This document shows positions 42,424-49,969 of a stretch of 64,000 nt of DNA, piece after piece. The stretch is from an uncultured Planctomycetota bacterium. GTDB lineage: Bacteria; Planctomycetota; Planctomycetia; Pirellulales; Thermoguttaceae. The notes under the pieces were generated by a model. The model was not told the origin of the DNA. It did not search any database and worked only from the letters and a program-made list of their open reading frames with translations. The stretch is from contig CADACS010000001.1 of the NCBI GenBank assembly GCA_902786505.1, forward strand, positions 1 through 64,000, in the 5' to 3' direction. The translations under genes and the position numbers were made by a program. Numbering within the stretch: position 1 is the stretch's first letter; each line of letters opens with the position of its first letter.

Positions 42424-45177
42424 ATGAAAACTTCAGCGAAACGCTGGGCGGCGGTCGCCGCCGCGGCTGTCGTCGCTTTCTGTCTTATCTTGGGCGCCGC
42501 GCAGGGCGCGGATCCGCCGTCAAACGCGCCTTCTGAGGACGTTGTCATTTCGTTCCCCGAGGTTCCCGAAGGAAAGGACGCGGCGTTCTATCAGGATCTC
42601 CGCAAGCAGGTCGCGGACGCGCATCTGGAATTCATAAAGAAGATGCGTGGAAATTCAGATTATATCAGCCTTTCAAAAGAGGCGCTGCGGCAGTCGAACG
42701 AGGTCTATCGTAGGATTAACGCGCGTCTTATCGAGGCGCCCGGATTTGATCCCGACGCTTCTGAGGAAAACAACTTCATTCTGCGCCGAACGCTATTGGA
42801 GCAGGGTCGGGCCGACGAGCTTAACGCGCTTGTCGAAAAAGAACGCGCCAAGGAGACTCCTAACGAGCGTAAGATTAAGGAATGCGAACGTATGGCGCGC
42901 GCGGCGGCGATTATTAAGCCGTTTTTAGCGGGCGACGCCGACGCCGCGGCCGCGGAAATTCAGGCGTGCCTGGAAGCGGGCGATCCGCCGGGAGAAGGGG
43001 AAAGCCTTATGCCGGTCGACCTTGCCGAGAGAACGCTTACCGCGCTTGAAATATTCGACGCCGCCGACGCGATCGATTTGCAGTGCGCGCGATTTCTGGC
43101 CTCGGCCGGCGGTCAGGCCGCCGCTTCCAGGGCGCGCAGTTTCGGGATTTCGCGGTTTATGAATCTTGTCGGAAGGGAACTGACGCTCGAGGGAATCGCG
43201 CTCGACGGTACTGAAGTCAATATAAAGGATTATCGCGGCAAAATCGTTTTGGTCTTTGACATGACGCTCCGCGGACCCGACGAGGTGATGACCGCGCTCT
43301 TCGCCTACGACAGTTTTCACGAGTCGGGCTTTGACGTCATAGGCTATACCCCGGACGTCGATCTCGACGCTTGGAAGAAATACGCGGCGGATCATAAGCT
43401 GCCGTGGAAAACGATTTCGCGCAAAGCGACGCGCGACGCGCAAGATAAGAAATATCCCGATTTTACGGTCGATTACGGTATAAACGCGTATCCGACGCTC
43501 CTGCTCGTCGATCGGGCAGGCAAGGTTTTTAGAACGCATCTTCGCGGCGGCGCCGTCGCCGACGGTATTCAAGCGCTCCTCGAACAGGAAGGCGCCCAAA
43601 CGCCGGCGGCCGAAGAGAAGGGGCCGGGCGAATACGTCAAACGAGCCTTCGCGACGTTCGACGAATCCCTGCTCGATATTCCGGAAGGGAAAGATCCGGC
43701 GTTCTACGAGGCCGCGCTCCGAAAGCTCAACGCCGAATCCCAGAATTATTTCAGAGCGAACGATCCGCGCGACGTTATCCCCGGGCTTCAAGGCCGCGTG
43801 TTCGACGCGCGCAGGAAGCTAATGAATTGGATCGCGCTGGCAAAGGGCCCGGAGCTGCTGAAGACCGACGGTTCCGCCTTGCCGGAAAATTTTACGGTTC
43901 GGGGGCCGGGCGCTATGGCTTCCCAAAAGACCGATTCTAAGACCGGCGCGCCGAGAAATACGGGGGTTATTCGCGGCGGCGGACTGGACGCCCAAAGGAA
44001 GACCGATATTAAACGCTACGCGGTCGCGCTGGCGGAGCTCGGGAAATACGACGAGCTCGTCGCGGCTGTCGACGCGCTGGAGTCGCCCGATCCGCCCGAC
44101 GAAGAGCTCGTTGCGAGCGTTAAGAGAGAGCTTCCGCTCGCTAAGACGGCGCAGACCGCCTTTTCCGGGGACGACGCGGCGATCGACGCCATGTTCGACG
44201 AAGAGCTCGACCGGTTCCTCAACGCCGGCCTGTCCGACGGAAACGCGCGCATGGAGCTCGAGCGGTTCGCGAGCCGGCTTACGCGAATCGAACGCTTCGA
44301 TCTCGTCGAGCGCCTGGCGGCCCGCGCGGAAGAGCGGCTCATGCCGCATGAAACTCAATATCACGACGCGCTCAGGACCGTCCAAGAGCTTAGACGGCGC
44401 AGTTTAAGCGCTCTGGAAGGAACGGTTCCGCCCGTTGAGGGGACCCTCTCGGACGGAACGGAATTCAACTGGGAGAATTATCGCGGCAAGTATACGCTTC
44501 TCCTCCTGTGTTCCTCAAAATGGCAGGTTCATCAGCCGGGCTATATTGAATTTTGCCCGATCCACAGCGTTAAACAGCTTTACGCGCAGTATCGGAAAGC
44601 CGGATTTGAGGTCGTCGGCTATACGAACGACGAACCGGAAGTCTGGCAAAAGTTCGAACAGGAGAACGAAATTCCGTGGAAGACGGTCGTCCGCAAGGCG
44701 TCGCCGAACGCCGGAGAACGCGATTTCTACGAGTTTTACGGTATTTCGCCGAATTCGATTCTCGTAGGCCCGGACGGAAAAGCGATCGAGCGCCTCAAAG
44801 GGAGCGCGCCGCTCCGGAACCGGCTCGCGCGCTATCTTCCCGACGCGGCGACGCCCGAAGAGGAGGATTACTATACTTCGATTCTGACCGTCCCGGAAGG
44901 AAAGGATCCTCAGTTCTACTGGGACCGCAAACGCGAGCTTGGCGAAGCGTTTTTCGATTACCGCGGCCACAACTACCTTTGGAAACCGGGCGAACATGCG
45001 AAAGAGGAGCGATGGAACAAGGCGTCGGCGGACGCGACAAAGCAGGCCGACAAGTTCCTCGCCGAGCTCGGCGCGTCGCCGTATCCCATAAGTAAGGTCG
45101 TCTTTGAGGTTCAGCTTCTTCCAAGGGACGCCAAAGACGGAACCGGCGCGGAATCCTCGCCGAACTCTGAGAAATAA
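42424..45177 (+). CDS. Large double-module TlpA-like protein without CxxC, paralogue 3
   Basis: 917 residues with signal peptide (about 1-28). Module 1 has the box FPEVPEGKDAAFY (about 44-56), a helical region, and a thioredoxin-like domain (about 245-390). In this domain VLVFDMTLRGPDEVM replaces the usual VDFWATWCGPC, so the CGPC position reads RGPD. Module 2 repeats the plan: LLDIPEGKDPAFY (about 413-425), helices, and a second thioredoxin-like domain (about 680-810) with LLLCSSKWQVHQPGYIEFC; the redox pair is again absent. A third box TVPEGKDPQFY (about 819) opens a truncated module. Cis-Pro-like loops (YPTLLLVDRAGK) persist. A binding or chaperone role rather than redox catalysis is inferred. 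It is the tandem twin of paralogue 4. Confidence 0.85.
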   Translation: MKTSAKRWAAVAAAAVVAFCLILGAAQGADPPSNAPSEDVVISFPEVPEGKDAAFYQDLRKQVADAHLEFIKKMRGNSDYISLSKEALRQSNEVYRRINARLIEAPGFDPDASEENNFILRRTLLEQGRADELNALVEKERAKETPNERKIKECERMARAAAIIKPFLAGDADAAAAEIQACLEAGDPPGEGESLMPVDLAERTLTALEIFDAADAIDLQCARFLASAGGQAAASRARSFGISRFMNLVGRELTLEGIALDGTEVNIKDYRGKIVLVFDMTLRGPDEVMTALFAYDSFHESGFDVIGYTPDVDLDAWKKYAADHKLPWKTISRKATRDAQDKKYPDFTVDYGINAYPTLLLVDRAGKVFRTHLRGGAVADGIQALLEQEGAQTPAAEEKGPGEYVKRAFATFDESLLDIPEGKDPAFYEAALRKLNAESQNYFRANDPRDVIPGLQGRVFDARRKLMNWIALAKGPELLKTDGSALPENFTVRGPGAMASQKTDSKTGAPRNTGVIRGGGLDAQRKTDIKRYAVALAELGKYDELVAAVDALESPDPPDEELVASVKRELPLAKTAQTAFSGDDAAIDAMFDEELDRFLNAGLSDGNARMELERFASRLTRIERFDLVERLAARAEERLMPHETQYHDALRTVQELRRRSLSALEGTVPPVEGTLSDGTEFNWENYRGKYTLLLLCSSKWQVHQPGYIEFCPIHSVKQLYAQYRKAGFEVVGYTNDEPEVWQKFEQENEIPWKTVVRKASPNAGERDFYEFYGISPNSILVGPDGKAIERLKGSAPLRNRLARYLPDAATPEEEDYYTSILTVPEGKDPQFYWDRKRELGEAFFDYRGHNYLWKPGEHAKEERWNKASADATKQADKFLAELGASPYPISKVVFEVQLLPRDAKDGTGAESSPNSEK

Positions 45178-45188
45178 TCTTTTTGCGG

Positions 45189-45220
45189 CGCGCGGGGGCG
45201 GGAGCTTCCGCGCGTTTTTT
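45189..45220 (+). terminator. Terminator of paralogue 3
   Basis: CGCGCGG (45189-45195) pairs with CCGCGCG (45208-45214), then TTTTTTTA. Duplicated at 48215-48247. Confidence 0.8.
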
Positions 45221-45324
45221 TACGCTCGAGCCTCTTGAATTCCGAACGCGGCGCGCCGCTTCCGTTTTAATAACTCAAAGAGCCGAACAGACCCCGCTGA
45301 TCTTTTTCATAACGTTTTTAAGGG

Positions 45325-45392
45325 CGCTCGTGCACGAAGGGGAAGTCGATCTCACAGACGGCGGGCCACGTCGGCGGCCGCGAGGTCTTGCG
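45325..45392 (+). pseudogene. Relic of the lipoprotein gene's 3' end
   Basis: The sequence reads E-G-E-V-D-L-T like the C-terminus of the lipoprotein at 42127-42147. It then loses 6 bp and shifts relative to the parent (GACGGCGGGCCACGTCGGCG against GACGGCGGGCCACGGCGGCG). No start codon or upstream part of the gene is present. Confidence 0.75.
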
Positions 45393-45514
45393 CGCTTTTG
45401 GACCGGTTCTTTCGTTTGGCCGCGTAAACGCGTCCGTCCGTTCAAGCGATTGATCGAGCGCCTGTTTTCGCCGGCCTGCTGAATATTTGCTTTTGAAGTC
45501 TTTTTGGCCGGCTC

Positions 45515-45543
45515 TTGAAACGCGACTTTATGTTTTGTATAAT
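45515..45543 (+). promoter_or_regulatory. Promoter of paralogue 4
   Basis: TTGAAA (45515-45520), 17-bp spacer, TATAAT (45538-45543), kept exactly as in unit A although the flanking bases have changed. Confidence 0.8.
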
Positions 45544-45611
45544 CCGCTCAGTTTGGGGTTAACTTTTCGCTTCAATTTTATTTTTTTTAGAATGCGTTAG
45601 AGGATAATAGG

Positions 45612-48203
45612 ATGAAATCTTCAGCGAAACGCCGTTCGTCTCTCGCCGTCGCGTCTATTGCCGTCTTCTGCCTTATCTTGGGCGCCGCGCAGGGCGCGGA
45701 TCCGCCGTCAAGCGCGCCTTCTGAGGACGTTGCAATTTCGTTCCCCGAGGTTCCCGACGGGAAGGACGCGGCGTTCTATCAAGATCTCAGCAAACAGGTC
45801 GCCGACGCGTATCTTCAGTATTTGAATAAGATCAAGGGCGGTCCGAATTATATCGAGCTTTCCAACGCGGCTCAGAAGAGGTTGGGCGAGGTCGATCGCA
45901 AAATTACCGAGCGTCTTATCGAGGCGCCCGGATTTGATCCCGACGCGTCCGACGAGAACAACTTCATTCTGCTCCGAACGCTATTGGCGCAGGGCCGGGT
46001 CGACGATCTCAACGCGCTTGCCGAAAAAGAGCGCGCCAAGGAGACCCCTATCGAGTATAGAATCAAGGAAAGTGAACGCATGGCGCGCGCGGCGGCGATT
46101 ATTAAGCCGTTTTTAGAGGGCGACGCCGACGCCGCGGCCGCGGAAATTCAGAAGCAGCTGGAAGCGGGCGATCCGCCGGGAATTTGGGAAAGTCTTATGC
46201 CGGTAGACCTTGCAAAAGAGACGCTTGCCGCGCTTGAAATGCTCGACGCCGCCGACACGGTCGAATTGCGGTGCGCGCGCTTTCTGGCCTCGGTCGACTC
46301 CGAAGACGCGCTCAATATGTCGCACAGTTTCGGGATTTCGCGGTTTTTGAACCTTGTCGGAAGGGAATTGACCCTTGAAGGAATTGCGACCGACGGAACG
46401 GAAGTCAATATAAAGGATTATCGCGGTAAAATTGTTTTGGTCTTCAGCATAACGCTCCGCTCGCCCGGCGAGCTTATGACCGCGCTTACCGCCTACGACA
46501 GATTTCACGATTTGGGCTTTGAAGTCGTGGGCTATGCTCCCGACGACGATCTCGACGCTTGGAAGAAGTATGTAACGGATCATAAGCTGCCGTGGAAAAC
46601 GATTTCGCACAAAGCGACGCGCGACGCGCAAGATAAGAAATATCCTGATTTTACGGTTGATTACGGCATAAACGCCTCTCCGACGCTCCTGCTCGTCGAT
46701 CGGGCCGGCAAGGTTTTTAGAACGTATCTTCTCGGCCGCGGCGTCGCCGAAGCTATTCAAGAGCTCCTTGAACAGGAAGGCGTCGAACCGCCCGCGGCCG
46801 AAGAGAATGCGCCGGGCGAATACGTCAAACGCGCCTTCGCGACGTTCGACGAATCGCTGCTCGATATTCCGGAAGGAAAAGATCCGGAGTTCTACGAGGC
46901 CGCGCTCCGAAAGCTCAACGTCGAATCCCAGAATTATTTCAAAGCGAACGATCCGCGCGCCATTCCTCCCGGGCTTTCAAGCCGCGTGTATGAAGTAAGT
47001 AAGAAAGTGAAAAATTGGATCGCGCTGGCGAGAGGGCCGGAAGTCTTGAAGAAGACTGTTTCCGAAACCGGCATGCCGGAAAATGCGGCGATTTTTTACG
47101 GCAGCGGACTGGCCGACAAAAGGAAGGCCGTCATTAGAGACTATGCGGTTGCGTTGGCGGAACTCGGGAAATACGACGAGCTTACCGCGGCTGTCGACGC
47201 GTTAGAGTCGCTTGATCCGCCGGACGAAGAGCTCGTCGCGCGCGTTAAGGAAGAGCTGCCGCTCGCTAAGACGGCGCAGACCGCCTTTTCCGGAGACGAC
47301 GCCGCGATCGACGCTATGTTCGACGCGGAACTCGACCGGTTCCTGAACGCCGGAATTTCCGACGGGAAAGCGCGCATGGCGTTAGACAGATTTGTCGACC
47401 GGCTTTATCAAATTAAACGCTTCGATCTCATCGCGCGGTTGGCGGTCCGTGCGGAGAAACGGCTCATGCCGCATGAAACTCAATTTTACGACGCGTTTAG
47501 GACCGTCCAAGATCTGAGACGGCGCAGTCTGGGCGCTCAGGAATTAACGGTTCCGCCCGTCGAGGGGAAGTTCTCGGACGGAACGGAATTCAACTGGGAG
47601 AATTACCGCGGCAAGTATACGCTTCTCCTCCTGTCTTCCGCGAAGTGGATGGCTCGTCAGCAGGGTCATATTGAGTTTTGCCCGATCTACAACGTTAAAG
47701 AGCTTTACGCGCAGTATCGCGACGCCGGATTTGAAGTTGTCGGCTATACGAACGACGAGCCGGAAGTCTGGCGGAAGTTCGAACGGGAAAACGAAATTCC
47801 GTGGAAGACGGTCGTCCGCAAGGCGACGCCGTACGCCGGCGAACAGGATTTCTTCGAGTTCTACGCTATTTCTCCGAACTCGATTCTCGTAGGTCCGGAC
47901 GGGAAAACAATCGAGCGTCTCCAAGGGAGCGCGCCGCTCCGGAATCGGCTCGCGTATTACCTGCCCGACGCGGCGACGCCCGAAGAGAAGGATTACTATA
48001 CTTCGATTCTGACCGTCCCGGAAGGAAAAGATATTTTGTTCTACTGGGATCGTAAACGCGAACTTGAAGAGGCGTTTTTCGACGCCCGCGGTCACAACTA
48101 CCTCTGGAAACCGGGCGAGCGTGCGAAAGAGGAGCAATGGTACAAGGCGTCGGCGGAGGCGGTTAAAAAGTGCGACAAGTTCATCGCCGACCTCGAGAAA
48201 TAA
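45612..48203 (+). CDS. Large double-module TlpA-like protein without CxxC, paralogue 4
   Basis: 863 residues, clearly the duplicate of paralogue 3 (same signal peptide, modules and order). The boxes are FPEVPDGKDAAFY (about 44), LLDIPEGKDPEFY (about 413) and TVPEGKDILFY (about 798). The first thioredoxin-like domain has VFSITLRSPGELM at the active-site position, the second LLLSSAKWMARQQGHIEFC. Both again lack the Cys pair, while the lone Cys in EFCPI and the following VKELYAQYRDAGFEVVGY are kept. It is about 54 residues shorter than its twin because of a shorter loop in the middle and a shortened C-terminus. The frame is intact, so it is under selection or young. Function inferred as for paralogue 3. 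Confidence 0.85.
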   Translation: MKSSAKRRSSLAVASIAVFCLILGAAQGADPPSSAPSEDVAISFPEVPDGKDAAFYQDLSKQVADAYLQYLNKIKGGPNYIELSNAAQKRLGEVDRKITERLIEAPGFDPDASDENNFILLRTLLAQGRVDDLNALAEKERAKETPIEYRIKESERMARAAAIIKPFLEGDADAAAAEIQKQLEAGDPPGIWESLMPVDLAKETLAALEMLDAADTVELRCARFLASVDSEDALNMSHSFGISRFLNLVGRELTLEGIATDGTEVNIKDYRGKIVLVFSITLRSPGELMTALTAYDRFHDLGFEVVGYAPDDDLDAWKKYVTDHKLPWKTISHKATRDAQDKKYPDFTVDYGINASPTLLLVDRAGKVFRTYLLGRGVAEAIQELLEQEGVEPPAAEENAPGEYVKRAFATFDESLLDIPEGKDPEFYEAALRKLNVESQNYFKANDPRAIPPGLSSRVYEVSKKVKNWIALARGPEVLKKTVSETGMPENAAIFYGSGLADKRKAVIRDYAVALAELGKYDELTAAVDALESLDPPDEELVARVKEELPLAKTAQTAFSGDDAAIDAMFDAELDRFLNAGISDGKARMALDRFVDRLYQIKRFDLIARLAVRAEKRLMPHETQFYDAFRTVQDLRRRSLGAQELTVPPVEGKFSDGTEFNWENYRGKYTLLLLSSAKWMARQQGHIEFCPIYNVKELYAQYRDAGFEVVGYTNDEPEVWRKFERENEIPWKTVVRKATPYAGEQDFFEFYAISPNSILVGPDGKTIERLQGSAPLRNRLAYYLPDAATPEEKDYYTSILTVPEGKDILFYWDRKRELEEAFFDARGHNYLWKPGERAKEEQWYKASAEAVKKCDKFIADLEK

Positions 48204-48214
48204 TCTTTTCGCGG

Positions 48215-48247
48215 CGCGCGGGGGCGAAAGCTTCCGCGCGTTTTTTT
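48215..48247 (+). terminator. Terminator of paralogue 4
   Basis: CGCGCGG (48215-48221) pairs with CCGCGCG (48234-48240), then TTTTTTTA. Copy of the unit A terminator. Confidence 0.8.
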
Positions 48248-48309
48248 ACGTTCGAGCCTCTTGAATTCCGAACGCGGCGCGCCGGGGTACGTAATTTCCC
48301 CGCTTGATC

Positions 48310-48339
48310 TTGCAAACGGCGCCGCGTTTGCGTTATAAT
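48310..48339 (+). promoter_or_regulatory. Promoter of paralogue 5
   Basis: TTGCAA (48310-48315), 18-bp spacer, TATAAT (48334-48339). Confidence 0.6.
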
Positions 48340-48414
48340 ACCGGCAGGTTAGAGAATAACGCGCCGTTTGGGCGAATTGCCGAACGGCTTCCCGTATTTC
48401 AGAAAGGCACATAA

Positions 48415-49602
48415 ATGAGTTTAAAGAAAAACATCCTTTGCGTCGCCGCGGCTTCGCTCCTTTGCGTCGGCTTTGCGTTCGCGCAGGACGAGCAGGCGGG
48501 CTTCGCGCAGTCTGGCGCCGCGCCGCAGGCTCAGGCTCCGACGTTCGACGAATCGCTGCTCGACGTCCCGGAGGGAAAAGACCTCGATTTCTATAAAGAA
48601 CGCATGCAGCAGATTCAGATGGGGCTCGGCGCGTTCTCTATGTCGAATCCGTCCGAGGAAGATATCGAACGCGTTCAGGGTAAAATCGTCGACGCGTTTG
48701 TCGTTATTTTCGGCGCGTTAGTCGCCGACCCCGAGCTCAACGACGATCAGCGCGCCGGCATGACGTGCAGCTACGCGACGGTCCTCGCGCAGAAGGGCGA
48801 ACTTGACAAACTGCAGGCGCTCGCCGACGCCGAAAAAGCGAAAGCGGAGCCGGACGCGCGCGTCGTCGAAACCCTGGAAGTCATTACGGTTGTCGCGAAG
48901 ATTCAGAAAGCGGGCAAGGCGAAGAACGACGCGGAGCTTAAAGCCGCGTGCCGCGAATTTATCGACAAGGCCATGACGGTCGACGCGGCCGCCGTCAGCG
49001 TTCCGGAAATTGTCGAGGGCATTAAGGAATTCGACGAGGCGCTCGCCAAATCGACGACCGAGGAGATTATCGCCCTGTTCAAAGGGTCCGACAGCGATCT
49101 GCGCAAACGGCTCGCGGAAGTCCTCGAAGGGGAACAGCGGTTCAACGATCTCGTCGGAAACGAAATGCTCGTCGAGGGGCTTTATTTAGACGGTTCCGAG
49201 ATCAAGTGGGACGAATACCGCGGCAAGGTCGTTCTCGTCGACTTCTTCGCGACGTGGTGTGGGCCCTGCATGCAGGAGATCCCGAACGTTAAGGCGCTCT
49301 ACGATAAATATCACGACGCCGGATTCGAGGTTCTCAGCTACAGCGTCGACACCGATCTCGACGCGCTCAAGAAGTTCGAAGAAGAGGCTCAGATTCCGTG
49401 GAAGACCGCGTCGAGCGAGCTTTCCGCCCAGAAGAAGAACGACAAGGACGAGCCGGTCTATAAGGATCTGAGCGCCTACTACGGAATCAGTACGATTCCG
49501 CGCATGATCCTCGTCGGGAAAGACGGCAAAGTCATTGCCACGGACGCGCGCGGTCCGCGTCTCGCCGAACTTCTCCAGCAGCAGTTCCCGAACGTTAAGT
49601 GA
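48415..49602 (+). CDS. TlpA-like exported thiol-disulfide oxidoreductase, paralogue 5 (WCGPC)
   Basis: 395 residues with AGAAAGG upstream of ATG 48415. Signal peptide about 1-23; box FDESLLDVPEGKDLDFYKER (about 43-62), almost the same as the internal box of paralogues 3 and 4; helical region to about residue 255. The thioredoxin domain follows with VEGLYLDGSEIKWDEYRGKV, VVLVDFFATWCGPCMQEIPN and STIPRMILVGKDG. The active pair is intact, and a normally Thr/Pro-rich cis-Pro loop reads IPRM. It lies directly after the duplicated pair and has its own promoter. Its 3' end has a decayed copy 160 bp downstream. Likely envelope disulfide reductase or isomerase. Confidence 0.9.
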   Translation: MSLKKNILCVAAASLLCVGFAFAQDEQAGFAQSGAAPQAQAPTFDESLLDVPEGKDLDFYKERMQQIQMGLGAFSMSNPSEEDIERVQGKIVDAFVVIFGALVADPELNDDQRAGMTCSYATVLAQKGELDKLQALADAEKAKAEPDARVVETLEVITVVAKIQKAGKAKNDAELKAACREFIDKAMTVDAAAVSVPEIVEGIKEFDEALAKSTTEEIIALFKGSDSDLRKRLAEVLEGEQRFNDLVGNEMLVEGLYLDGSEIKWDEYRGKVVLVDFFATWCGPCMQEIPNVKALYDKYHDAGFEVLSYSVDTDLDALKKFEEEAQIPWKTASSELSAQKKNDKDEPVYKDLSAYYGISTIPRMILVGKDGKVIATDARGPRLAELLQQQFPNVK

Positions 49603-49688
49603 TTTAACACGTTTCGGTTAAGCTTTGTTAAACCAATTCCGCCGAATCGGCTTGCGGCGCTAAGCGCCGTCTCCGGTTCGGCGGTTTT
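49545..49688 (+). repeat. Direct repeat, parent copy (3' end of paralogue 5 plus terminator)
   Basis: Runs from GCGCGCGG in the last 20 codons of the gene through the stop and the terminator stem. It aligns with 49705-49848 at a fixed offset of 160 bp. Confidence 0.75.
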
Positions 49689-49690
49689 TT
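49639..49690 (+). terminator. Terminator of paralogue 5
   Basis: CCGCCGAATCGG (49639-49650) pairs with CCGGTTCGGCGG (49673-49684; one mismatch), then TTTTTTATTTT. The loop holds a second GGCGC/GCGCC hairpin. Confidence 0.75.
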
Positions 49691-49704
49691 ATTTTGGCGC
49701 GTTT

Positions 49705-49848
49705 GCGCGCGGCCCGAGTCTTGCCGAGTCTTTCGAGCGGCGGTTTTCCGTCGTTAAGCGCTTTAACTTGACAAGGTTAAGCTCCGTTAAAGAGCGTTTC
49801 CGACGAATCGGTTCGCGGCGCAAACGGCCGCGCGCGGTTCGGCGGTTC
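49705..49848 (+). pseudogene. Decayed copy of the 3' end of a tlpA-like gene
   Basis: In the original frame it reads A-R-G-P-S-L-A-E-S-F-E-R-R-F-S-V-V-K, matching A-R-G-P-R-L-A-E-L-L-Q-Q-Q-F-P-N-V-K at the end of paralogue 5. The stop has changed to CGC. The following GTTAAGCTCCGTTAAA and the terminator stem (CGACGAATCGG...GGTTCGGCGG) are also copied. About 70% identical by eye. Confidence 0.75.
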
Positions 49849-49880
49849 TTGTATTCCGGCGGCGTTGGGCAAGGCGCAAA

Positions 49881-49920
49881 AAAAGACGCCGAAATCGCAC
49901 GGGCGGTTTCGGCGTCTTTT
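49881..49920. terminator. Bidirectional terminator
   Basis: AAAAGACGCCGAAA (49881-49894) pairs with TTTCGGCGTCTTTT (49907-49920), giving a T-run on both strands. It ends the pilin-like gene on the minus strand. Confidence 0.85.
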
Positions 49921-49969
49921 CGTTTAATGAAGTTCGGGCGAACACTTCCGCTTTCGCGTCGCGTCGGCG

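Larger units (their letters stand above)
42124..45255 (+). repeat. Tandem duplication, unit A (3' end of lipoprotein gene + promoter + paralogue 3 + terminator)
   Basis: The unit starts within the last 20 codons of the lipoprotein gene and ends after the terminator in TTGAATTCCGAACGCGGCGC. It aligns along its length with unit B at 45325-48283. It includes a copied promoter, start region, whole gene and terminator. Confidence 0.88.
45178..45611. other. Junction between the two duplication units
   Basis: 434 bp. It contains the unit A terminator and the end of the unit A match (45255). About 70-80 bp of unmatched sequence follows, then the start of unit B, with the relic of the lipoprotein gene's 3' end near 45325-45390 and the copied promoter at 45515-45543. 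Confidence 0.75.
45325..48283 (+). repeat. Tandem duplication, unit B (lipoprotein 3' relic + promoter + paralogue 4 + terminator)
   Basis: It matches unit A from GAAGGGGAAGTCGATCT (inside the lipoprotein reading frame in unit A) to TTGAATTCCGAACGCGGCGC after the terminator. Beyond both points the two sequences diverge completely, so the breakpoints can be read to within about 10 bp. Confidence 0.88.
49603..49969. other. Intergenic region with repeated gene-end sequences
   Basis: 367 bp between convergent genes. It holds the paralogue 5 terminator, the decayed 3' copy at 49705-49848 and a bidirectional terminator at 49881-49920. Confidence 0.65.

Noticed and set aside
45183-45482. Plus-strand open frame of about 99 codons between the duplicated genes.
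   Set aside because: It crosses a terminator and the duplication junction and gains its reading frame from the relic of the lipoprotein 3' end.
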